This document shows positions 45,936 through 53,436 of a stretch of 64,000 nt of DNA, in pieces. The first letter of the stretch is position 1; each line of letters opens with the position of its first letter. The notes under the pieces are model-generated. The model ran no database searches and was not told the DNA's origin. It saw only the letters and a list, made by a program, of their open reading frames with translations. The stretch is from Clostridium sp. Marseille-P299. Lineage in GTDB: Bacteria; Bacillota; Clostridia; Lachnospirales; Lachnospiraceae. The position numbers were made by a program, and so were the translations under genes. The stretch spans positions 2,232,001 through 2,296,000 of the forward strand of contig NZ_FJVE01000007.1 of NCBI RefSeq assembly GCF_900078195.1. The letters are read 5' to 3'.

Positions 45936-46404
45936 AGATTTCACTTTGTTTTTGTTCCATAATCACACGTTCCTCATCTTCCATATGATCATAGCCACTT
46001 AGATGTAACATACTATGAGCAATTAAAAAAGCGAGCTCTCTTTCTATGGTATGGCCATACTCTTTTGCTTGACTCATAACCTTTTCTACACTAACAATGA
46101 TATCTCCAAACAATAATTCTCCAGTCTCTGGATGAAAATTATCGTCATAATCTTCTACATTAGAAAAATCACCTGGCTCAGCATATTCTATAAATGGAAA
46201 GGATAGCACATCCGTAGGGGCATCAATATTTCGATACTCCTTATTGATTTCTTGGATTGCTGCATTATCGCTTAATATCACATTTAATTCGATTTCATAA
46301 GGGCAATTAACATAATCAAGTGCTGCATTAACCACTTTTTCAATCAAAGGGCGATAATCCAAATCAAGTTTAATATCCGTTTCATATTCTATGTGTAATG
46401 TCAT
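45910..46404 (-). CDS. ybeY: Endoribonuclease YbeY
   Basis: A 164-residue zinc-dependent RNase for 16S rRNA 3' maturation and ribosome quality control. The zinc motif HxxxHxxxxxH is in HSMLHLSGYDHMEDEE near residues 122-132, preceded by LFGDIIVSVEKV and the substrate-groove region NAAIQEINKEYRNIDAPTDVLSFPF. The ATG at 46404 has GGAGG 5-6 nt upstream. Conserved position after the pgpH-like gene. Confidence 0.95.
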   Translation of the reverse strand: MTLHIEYETDIKLDLDYRPLIEKVVNAALDYVNCPYEIELNVILSDNAAIQEINKEYRNIDAPTDVLSFPFIEYAEPGDFSNVEDYDDNFHPETGELLFGDIIVSVEKVMSQAKEYGHTIERELAFLIAHSMLHLSGYDHMEDEERVIMEQKQSEILETLGITR

Positions 46405-46550
46405 GTTATCCTCCATTCTTGTGTATGCTGTTGCATAATACTAAGGAAAGTAAGTTCCAAGGAAAGATATTTCCAAAGATATTTCCTTGGAAAGTGATTT
46501 CCTTTTCTTTACCTTGTCCATTCCCTCAGCTTTTAACGTTCTCTTTTATA

Positions 46551-47783
46551 CTAACTTAAAGCAAACTCTGAAATATAAAATTCCTTCAGCGTGTTAAACT
46601 CCTGTAGGGATATTCCAGAACGATCTAAGGTTTTATTTTTAAAACACATTAAAAAAATCGTATCAATTAATTTATCATAAGAAATATTGGTATGTCCAGT
46701 ATTTCTTAAATATTCAACTGTTGTAATTATATTATCTGTAAGCAACACAATTGCTGCCTCTTTCGTTGTTGGTAATTCACTTTTATAACTATGTTGTTGA
46801 ACTATCTCTTTTATTTCATTTGGGATTCTATATTGATTTAAAAGATTCAAACCTAAGGTTATATAATCATTTCCCTCCAAACGTCCAATCTCATGATATA
46901 AAGCGCCTGTAAATGCTAAATGTTCATTTGCTTTTATAGACATTGCTGCTTTTTTTGAGAGTTTAGCAGCAAGCATACTATGCTGATAAAGCTTCGGTGC
47001 CTCATTTTGTAGACGTACTAACAATGGAAAGCTTTCATCTGTTATTTCTAAAATTATATCATAAGACAATGTTTGCTGATTATGCTTTTCCTTAAAATCA
47101 TGCGCCACGTTTTTTTCTTTCCAAAAAGCTCTGGCAAACAAAACTCTTATAAGGAATATTACAATTGCAACGATCATACTGCTACTAATAAAAAATACCG
47201 TATGTACTGATTTTATATTCCAAAGTACAAAATTATCTTTTATTAAAATTAGTGTTAGACTTATCGATAAAAGAATCACACAAATATAGATAGTATTCGA
47301 TATTTTATTCAAATATTTTATGCAAAAAAATAAAATGCTTCCTACAATTAAATGCATAATAGCAATTTCAAAAGATAATAAATTTATTATGATAGAAAGG
47401 AACAATAAACTGTACGTAATCAATATCCCTAAATACATATCTATCAAACTTGCGATAAGAATACCGCCTAGCATCCATAATGGGTAGTCAGAAATGCTTG
47501 ACTTATTTAAAAGCAAACAAAATGAGATTAGAAATCCAATATCAACTACCCACCATGCATATGCCTTTACAAAAATCCTCTTTCGATGCACATTCATATA
47601 AAATAAAATAACAAATTCAACGATTGCAGTATAGGCAATCGATTTAATAATCGGTAACGTAAAAGGAAACTCCCAATTACCGAATAAAATAACAAAAAAG
47701 CAAGAAAATACACCAATGATAATACTTGCTTTTTTGTTAGGACTTATTTGTTGCCTGTCTCCCCCTACTAACTCTTTATCCAT
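46551..47783 (-). CDS. PgpH-like membrane HD-domain protein with altered HD motif
   Basis: A 410-residue protein in the usual place of the c-di-AMP phosphodiesterase PgpH (YqfF), between phoH and ybeY. It has about seven or eight membrane helices and a C-terminal HD-type domain. It is much shorter than typical PgpH (about 700 residues) because the large extracytoplasmic domain is missing. In the HD domain, the region LYQHSMLAAKLSKKAA aligns with the HHSL helix. The catalytic HD is HE (GALYHEIGRLEG near residue 295), while the later His (VQQHSYKSE) and Asp (VLLTDNIITTV) remain. It may be inactive or altered. GGGAG is 7 nt before the ATG at 47783. Confidence 0.75.
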   Translation of the reverse strand: MDKELVGGDRQQISPNKKASIIIGVFSCFFVILFGNWEFPFTLPIIKSIAYTAIVEFVILFYMNVHRKRIFVKAYAWWVVDIGFLISFCLLLNKSSISDYPLWMLGGILIASLIDMYLGILITYSLLFLSIIINLLSFEIAIMHLIVGSILFFCIKYLNKISNTIYICVILLSISLTLILIKDNFVLWNIKSVHTVFFISSSMIVAIVIFLIRVLFARAFWKEKNVAHDFKEKHNQQTLSYDIILEITDESFPLLVRLQNEAPKLYQHSMLAAKLSKKAAMSIKANEHLAFTGALYHEIGRLEGNDYITLGLNLLNQYRIPNEIKEIVQQHSYKSELPTTKEAAIVLLTDNIITTVEYLRNTGHTNISYDKLIDTIFLMCFKNKTLDRSGISLQEFNTLKEFYISEFALS

Positions 47784-47833
47784 TGTATATCTCCCACAAC
47801 AAATATTCACCTGTTACGTCTAGTAAAAACTTG

Positions 47834-48871
47834 TTATTTCTTATCCTTTAAGTTACGTTTTTTCTTGCTATATGCTTTTACCGTATCTTGCTTTTCATGT
47901 CTTTGATCTTTTGTCGAGCGTTTTTCATATTCATCGTATGCACGTACAATTTTTTGTACCAATGGATGACGAACAACGTCTTGACTTGTTAAATATGAAA
48001 ATCCTATATCATCAATCTTACTTAAAACTTTCATTGCTACATCAAGTCCAGATACTTGACCTGTAGGTAAATCCTTTTGCGTTAAGTCACCCGTAATAAT
48101 AACCTTTGATCCAAAACCAATACGAGTTAAAAACATCTTCATTTGCGCAGGAGTTGTATTCTGTGCTTCATCTAAAATAATAAAAGCATTGTCTAAGGTA
48201 CGACCACGCATATATGCAAGTGGAGCTACCTCAATCAAACCTTTCTCTGTGTTTTTTAGATAACTTTCAGGACCCATGATCTGATACAAAGCATCATAAA
48301 GTGGTCTTAAATAAGGATCTACCTTACTTTGTAAATCTCCAGGTAAAAATCCTAATTTCTCACCAGCTTCAATCGCCGGTCTTGTCAAAATAATTCTTCC
48401 AACCTCGTCATTTTTAAAGGCATTAATTCCCATTGCCATTGCAAGATATGTCTTACCAGTACCAGCAGGCCCAATACCAAACACAATCATTTTCTTACGA
48501 ATCTGATCTACATATGCCTTTTGTCCAAGTGTCTTTGGCTTTATTGGTTTACCATTAATTGTATGACAAATTAAATCTTTATCAATCTCCACTAAGGATT
48601 CTTCTTTATTTTCAAACCCTAAAGAAAGAGCATAATTTACATTTTGTTCTGTTATCGTATTACCACGTTTACTTAATTCTAACAACTGGATAAAAACACT
48701 TTTTGCCTTCGTGACGTTATCATTATCACCAATAACTTTGATTTCACCGTCTCTTGAAATAATTGTTACATTTAATGCACGTTCAATTATTTTTGCATAC
48801 GCATCGCATTGCCCAAAAACATTTCGTTCATGTTCAACTGGAATATTAATGATTGTCTCCGTTATACTCAT
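47834..48871 (-). CDS. phoH: PhoH-family ATPase
   Basis: About 345 residues. An N-terminal KH-like region (ITEQNVNYALSLG) precedes the PhoH ATPase with Walker A GIGPAGTGKTYLAMAMG near residue 138 and Walker B NAFIILDEAQNTTPAQMKMFL. The basic tail (KRSTKDQRHEKQDTVKAYSKKKRNLKDKK) is typical of RNA-associated members. The start was taken as the ATG at 48871; a longer frame to 48901 is possible. It overlaps the end of yqfD by about 26 bp. Its neighbourhood with ybeY supports a role in RNA metabolism. Confidence 0.93.
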   Translation of the reverse strand: MSITETIINIPVEHERNVFGQCDAYAKIIERALNVTIISRDGEIKVIGDNDNVTKAKSVFIQLLELSKRGNTITEQNVNYALSLGFENKEESLVEIDKDLICHTINGKPIKPKTLGQKAYVDQIRKKMIVFGIGPAGTGKTYLAMAMGINAFKNDEVGRIILTRPAIEAGEKLGFLPGDLQSKVDPYLRPLYDALYQIMGPESYLKNTEKGLIEVAPLAYMRGRTLDNAFIILDEAQNTTPAQMKMFLTRIGFGSKVIITGDLTQKDLPTGQVSGLDVAMKVLSKIDDIGFSYLTSQDVVRHPLVQKIVRAYDEYEKRSTKDQRHEKQDTVKAYSKKKRNLKDKK

Positions 48872-50099
48872 CCGTCTCTGTACTCCTCCACTCGTCTTCA
48901 TTTATTTCTTGATACTTCCAAGCAGCTTCTTCTACAATTATCTTACCAGTGGAAATACATTTTCCTTTTTCAATTGTTACCTTAACTTGATTTTCAATGA
49001 TTGTAGTGCCGCTCTTTTTCAAGTCTTCCATAAATCGTAATAATTTCTTATTTGCAATTTCTATTGCTTGAGCATCCGTATACTGTGTTTCAGATACACT
49101 ATACTCGGAAACCTTTGACTTCGTAAACTGGATTGGTAAATAAAAATTACGAATTAATTTTAAGGTCTTTACTTCTGATATTATATCACAATGTTCATAA
49201 GAATTACTAGGACTATATGAAAATATTTTCCGTCCAAACAAATGCAATGAAAGCCCTTCCTTAGTTCTTCCTGTATATGTTGAATCATTATATTTTAATA
49301 AAAATTCATCTTTGTATTCGTAATACGTCCGGCAAGTTATATCTCCTTCTGCAACTACTAATTTGTTCTCAATTAAAGTATCATTGTCACCGATCACGGG
49401 TACAATGCCTGAAATCAATACATCCCCTGGTTTCACAATACTTCCAATGCTGACTTTTGGCATACCTTTCCTAGTGACAATTCCAACAATCATTGATGCT
49501 TTATCCGCCACTATATTTGCACTTTTAAATTCCGTCCCAAGTTTGTCTTCCTGCAAGCTTGGCACAGAAGTTTCTACAATTCGAACGATCAATTGTGTCC
49601 CTAAAATTTCAGCAGATACCCATCCAATATCAGTGTATTCCTTTCTTAACGACTCTTCAATCAAAGGACAATCAATATCGTTAATTTTAGAGCCGGAAAA
49701 CACTTCTATGGTCTTTAAATAACCAAGTAGCTCTTCTTCTGTATGTTTAAAGCCACCTTCAATTTTAATATCCCAGATATAAAGGGATAATATGTAGATA
49801 ATTGTACAAAACATTGCAAATCCAAGAATATAGCCTTTTCTTTTCTTAGCTTTTTGAAACGCAAAGGGAAAACCAAAACGCCCTTTTATATAAGGAATCA
49901 CCTTAGATTTCCTAGCGACTGGTTGAATTTTCTTATAATCCGAAAGCATCATATAACAATGATACGTTCTATTGACATTAACAAGTCCCCATAATTTAAT
50001 TTCTTTGCTATTACAAAGATTTAAAAAGCGCTCTATCTCAATTCCCATAAGATTTACATATAAATAGCCTCTTAACCACCGATAAATCTTTTTAAGCAC
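48846..50099 (-). CDS. yqfD: Sporulation protein YqfD
   Basis: A 417-residue membrane protein needed for sporulation in related bacteria. N-terminal conserved block YVNLMGIEIERFLNLCNSKEI, one membrane helix (GYILGFAMFCTIIYILSLYIW near 90-115), then an extracytoplasmic beta-rich region with GGFKHTEEELLGYL and GWVSAEILGTQLIVRIVE. The start is GTG at 50099. It follows yqfC with a 209-bp gap and overlaps phoH. Confidence 0.92.
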   Translation of the reverse strand: MLKKIYRWLRGYLYVNLMGIEIERFLNLCNSKEIKLWGLVNVNRTYHCYMMLSDYKKIQPVARKSKVIPYIKGRFGFPFAFQKAKKRKGYILGFAMFCTIIYILSLYIWDIKIEGGFKHTEEELLGYLKTIEVFSGSKINDIDCPLIEESLRKEYTDIGWVSAEILGTQLIVRIVETSVPSLQEDKLGTEFKSANIVADKASMIVGIVTRKGMPKVSIGSIVKPGDVLISGIVPVIGDNDTLIENKLVVAEGDITCRTYYEYKDEFLLKYNDSTYTGRTKEGLSLHLFGRKIFSYSPSNSYEHCDIISEVKTLKLIRNFYLPIQFTKSKVSEYSVSETQYTDAQAIEIANKKLLRFMEDLKKSGTTIIENQVKVTIEKGKCISTGKIIVEEAAWKYQEINEDEWRSTETDEYNGDNH

Positions 50100-50308
50100 A
50101 GTCTAGATCACACCTTCCAAATAAAATGAATGGTAATATTGTTTATTTTTATCTTACTGTGTATCTATTCATTATCCTTAGCTCATTATCATTTGTTATA
50201 GACTCTTAATGCCGATATATTTTAGCATTATTAATATATCTTCTCCTTTATCTCTTTGTATCAAGTTGAGCATCTCATATTGTCTCTTATTCACTCATTT
50301 TATGTACT

Positions 50309-50698
50309 CTAAGACTTTGAACTTTGTATGTAATAAACACTTATAATCATACCTGTAATCTTTATTTCATCTTGCGTACAGTAGGCGATTTTTAAGTTTT
50401 TACCTTCCACACAAAGGCCACTTAATTTTGTTTGAACACGTATTTTAGTTTCTGTATATTCAAGGATACGCTTATGGTTTTCGATGCAGACTGAATTTCT
50501 TCCATTGATTGTTATAATAGGTGCACCTGCTATCATGTCAGGTGGTAACATTAAATTATCTGATATAATCTCAAGGTATGAAATCCGTTCTGCCTTTCTT
50601 TCCTTGTCCTTGCGCTTTATCTCATCATAGAACTCTTTATTCGTCTTTTCTTTATGCTTCCGATGTTCTGATTTCACCACTTTTGGTCTAAAAAACAT
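50309..50698 (-). CDS. yqfC: Sporulation protein YqfC (YabP/YqfC family)
   Basis: A 129-residue protein. The basic N-terminal third is followed by the YabP/YqfC domain: RISYLEIISDNLMLPPDMIAG, then ITINGRNSVCIENHKRILEY. Family members help forespore-mother cell channel formation or coat morphogenesis. The ATG at 50698 has CGGAGGG 6-7 nt upstream. In the usual order this gene follows rpsU; here the group II intron intervenes. Confidence 0.9.
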   Translation of the reverse strand: MFFRPKVVKSEHRKHKEKTNKEFYDEIKRKDKERKAERISYLEIISDNLMLPPDMIAGAPIITINGRNSVCIENHKRILEYTETKIRVQTKLSGLCVEGKNLKIAYCTQDEIKITGMIISVYYIQSSKS

Positions 50699-50944
50699 GA
50701 AGTTCCCTCCGAACAGATTCATGTGCTAACTATACTATATGATAAGTTTATGCGGAATAGACATATTCGTTCCTAGGTTTTTTTATATTAAAAAAATGCT
50801 TTAAAAAATTAAAAAACTTCCTATCTATTAAGGAAGCCATCAAATGTATACAAAGCATACAAAAAATTATATTCATTTATTATTTAAAACGATATCCTCC
50901 ATTTAACATCTTTTATTAAATGATATCATGAAGTTCAACTAATC

Positions 50945-51019
50945 GAGTAGGAGGAAATTCATTAATTGAATTTCCGTCCTCTCACACCACCGTACGTACC
51001 GTTCGGTATACGGCGGTTC
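50945..51019 (-). ncRNA. Intron domains V and VI
   Basis: Domain V is a hairpin on the minus strand with arms ACCGCCGTATAC and GTACGTACGGTGGT around a GAAC-type loop, starting right after the maturase stop. Domain VI follows as GAGAGGACGGAAATTCA pairing with TGAATTTCCTCCTACTC. Both are the expected catalytic end of a group II intron. Confidence 0.8.
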
Positions 51020-51026
51020 AATAAGA

Positions 51027-52439
51027 TTACCTTATTTGCGAATATCTTTCACTAAGTGTTATAAAACCTTGTTCTCTAAGATATTTATTGGTAAGAGTTG
51101 AATTTAAGATTGGGCTATTGGAGATTCTCCAGTAGCCTTTCCTTGTATTCGCATGTTCCCATGCTTTCCAATTCTCTACCCCTAGTTTAACTAAGTTATC
51201 ATGTTTCGTTTTAATCTTTTTCCACTGTTTCCAGTAACAAAGACGTAAACGTCTTCTTAGCCACTCATCAAGTTCTCGTAAGGTACCTTTCATATCTGCT
51301 AGTTTGAAGTAACTTATCCAGCCAACAATTAATTGTTTTAGTTTAATAGCTCTGAGTTCCATACTCATTGCATTACTTCTTCCAGTGATACTCTTAAGTT
51401 TTCCTTTTAACTTCTTAACAGAAACTTGATGTACTCTTATTCCCATTTCACCTTTCTTATTGTAAAAGGTATATCCTAAATATTTTAGTTTCCATGGTCG
51501 GTCTACCTTACTTTTCTCTTTGTTAACTTTAAGCTTCAAGTCCTTTTCTATAAACTCCGTGATACTTTTCATAACTCGTTCTGCTGATTTCTTTGATTTC
51601 ACGTATACATTGCAATCATCTGCATAACGGCAGAACTTAAGTCCTCTTCGTTCTAATTCCATATCTAGTTCATGCAACATGATATTACTTAATAGTGGAG
51701 ATAAGTTCCCACCTTGAGGCACCCCTTCTACAGTAGCACTTACTAATCCCTTTTCCATCACTCCTGCATTTAGATACTTCCTTATCAGTCCGATTACTCG
51801 TATATCCTTGACTTCTTTATAAATCAGCCCAATTAACCTATCGTGGTTGACAGTATCAAAGTACTTTTCTAAATCTATATCTACCGCCCATTTATAGCCT
51901 TCATCCATGTATTCTTTACATTTTAGAATTGCTTGATGCGCGTTTCGATTTGGTCTAAATCCATAACTATTCTCTGAAAATTTCTTCTCAAAGATTGGCG
52001 TTAGTACTTGTGATACTGCCTGTTGTATCACTCGGTCTACTACAGTTGGTATCCCTAATGGTCTTGTTTTCCCGTTATCCTTTGGTATCTCTACCCTTCT
52101 TACGGGATTCGGTTTATAACTTCCATCTGCTATGGATTGCTTAAGCTCTTCGCCATGACTTCTTAGATATGGTAGAAGTTCATCTACTCCCATCTTGTCG
52201 ATTCCATGACTTCCTTTATTCTTCTTTACACGTTTAAAGGCTTCATTTAGATTTTCATTACTAATGATTTTCTCTAGCAATCCATAGTGATATTCTCTTC
52301 GGGCGTTCTGTCTGTTATCCGACGTCATAGAAATGCTCGGCGCCTTTGCATAGCTTTCGAGTTCCACTCTATCCTTTTGCAAATGACCTGATTCTGTATT
52401 CAGTTGTCTGCTGTCATCACATTTCTTTGTTTCTTTCAA
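51027..52439 (-). CDS. ltrA: Group II intron reverse transcriptase/maturase
   Basis: A 470-residue reverse transcriptase and splicing maturase. RT blocks are visible: YKPNPVRRVEIPKDNGKTRPLGIPTV, FSENSYGFRPNRNAHQAI, DIDLEKYFDTVNHDRL, EGVPQGGNLSPLLSN, and the active-site YADD in FCRYADDCNVYVKS. The maturase (X) domain ends in ANTRKGYWRISNSP. There is no HNH endonuclease domain, in line with class C introns. TTG start at 52439 behind GGAGG. The frame is intact, so the intron may still be mobile. Confidence 0.95.
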   Translation of the reverse strand: MKETKKCDDSRQLNTESGHLQKDRVELESYAKAPSISMTSDNRQNARREYHYGLLEKIISNENLNEAFKRVKKNKGSHGIDKMGVDELLPYLRSHGEELKQSIADGSYKPNPVRRVEIPKDNGKTRPLGIPTVVDRVIQQAVSQVLTPIFEKKFSENSYGFRPNRNAHQAILKCKEYMDEGYKWAVDIDLEKYFDTVNHDRLIGLIYKEVKDIRVIGLIRKYLNAGVMEKGLVSATVEGVPQGGNLSPLLSNIMLHELDMELERRGLKFCRYADDCNVYVKSKKSAERVMKSITEFIEKDLKLKVNKEKSKVDRPWKLKYLGYTFYNKKGEMGIRVHQVSVKKLKGKLKSITGRSNAMSMELRAIKLKQLIVGWISYFKLADMKGTLRELDEWLRRRLRLCYWKQWKKIKTKHDNLVKLGVENWKAWEHANTRKGYWRISNSPILNSTLTNKYLREQGFITLSERYSQIR

Positions 52440-52863
52440 ACTTTCAAAACCTCCTATTGTTCAGTCCTTCCCAAAGGTCGTCGACTACCTCCGGTACTAT
52501 GACCTCTGCTGACTTCTTAGTGTTCAGCCATACATCACTGCATGGGTTGTCATTTCAGAGTTCACTTCCATGACGTATCACTAAGACCTCCCCAGGTAAG
52601 AACGCAATCTTCCTCTCCATCTATCTGCCACATTTACATTAATTAATTTCGAGTAGTTATTGGACTTCGATTTGTATAGCAATCTTATCCTTAATTAATG
52701 CCTTGTATGTGATTTCTGTTCGTCAGACCAGAGATTTGCCCACGGACTTCCTTCAGATTCGCCCTCACGAACGACACCCTTGTCTTGGGCTATACACTTG
52801 CCACTACTAGGCTGTGTTAGGGACTTTAACCCATTAGATTGCGCCCATGCTGGGCACACTATA

Positions 52864-52898
52864 GTAAAAAAACCCTCAATGTAACCATTGAGGGTTTC
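52864..52898 (-). terminator. rpsU intrinsic terminator (intron insertion landmark)
   Basis: AAACCCTCAATG, 4-nt loop, CATTGAGGGTTT, then seven T on the minus strand, 9-10 bp after the rpsU stop. The intron begins directly downstream. Confidence 0.9.
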
Positions 52899-52906
52899 TG
52901 CACATA

Positions 52907-53083
52907 TTATTTAAACTTACGTTTACGAGCAGCTTCAGACTTTTTCTTACGCTTTACGCTTGGCTTTTCGTAATGTTCTCTCTTACGGATCTCCTGTTGG
53001 ATACCTGCCTTCGCACAGTTTCTCTTGAATCTGCGGAGAGCGCTGTCTAAAGACTCATTCTCTTTTACGATAACATTCGACAT
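52907..53083 (-). CDS. rpsU: 30S ribosomal protein S21
   Basis: A 58-residue very basic protein of the small ribosomal subunit. [20 protein letters not shown], then [20 protein letters not shown], is diagnostic. The ATG at 53083 has AGGTG 7 nt upstream (with a further GGAGG); the longer frame to 53155 has no support. Confidence 0.97.
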   Translation of the reverse strand: MSNVIVKENESLDSALRRFKRNCAKAGIQQEIRKREHYEKPSVKRKKKSEAARKRKFK

Positions 53084-53280
53084 AGACTCACACCTAACCT
53101 CCCTCCAGTTGTGTATTGTGCCTATACAACTGTTTGGGTATTTCTTGAATAGCACTAAAAAGATTATAACATAAATTCAGATTTCGTCAACCTCTTTTTT
53201 GCTATTTACCATAAAATTATGAAATTATTTCAAATTAAATCAAAGAGTCAAATAGTATAGGTCACTAATCTATAATTTAA

Positions 53281-53317
53281 ATGTGGGCTTAAGCTCTAAT
53301 TCCAAGATAGCCCACAT
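53281..53317 (-). terminator. Hairpin between alaS and rpsU
   Basis: ATGTGGGCT and AGCCCACAT arms around a 19-nt loop, about 120 bp past the alaS stop. T-run weak on either strand. The remaining part of 53084-53436 holds a direct repeat of CGTTTGTATATTATTATTTA-type sequence (about 53350-53375 and 53400-53425) and no gene. Confidence 0.55.
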
Positions 53318-53436
53318 ATAAATTCTTTTTTACAATTATCTCTAAAAATAAATTGTAGTTTGTATATTATTATTTATTAAAATCGCAAATTTTACTTATA
53401 TCGTTTGTATATTATTATTTATATTAATAATTTTGC

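Larger units (their letters stand above)
50942..52859 (-). mobile_element. Group II (class C-like) intron
   Basis: About 1.9 kb on the minus strand. The 5' end begins GTGTGCCC (consensus GUGYG) at 52859. The last domains are V and VI at 50945-51019, and the 3' end is near 50942 (CGAT). A maturase ORF lies in domain IV. The 5' end sits 5 bp past the T-run of the rpsU terminator hairpin, the classic site of group IIC introns. It does not interrupt a coding gene, so splicing may hardly matter to the host. The 5' 420 bp (52440-52859) are structured domain I-III RNA. Confidence 0.85.
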
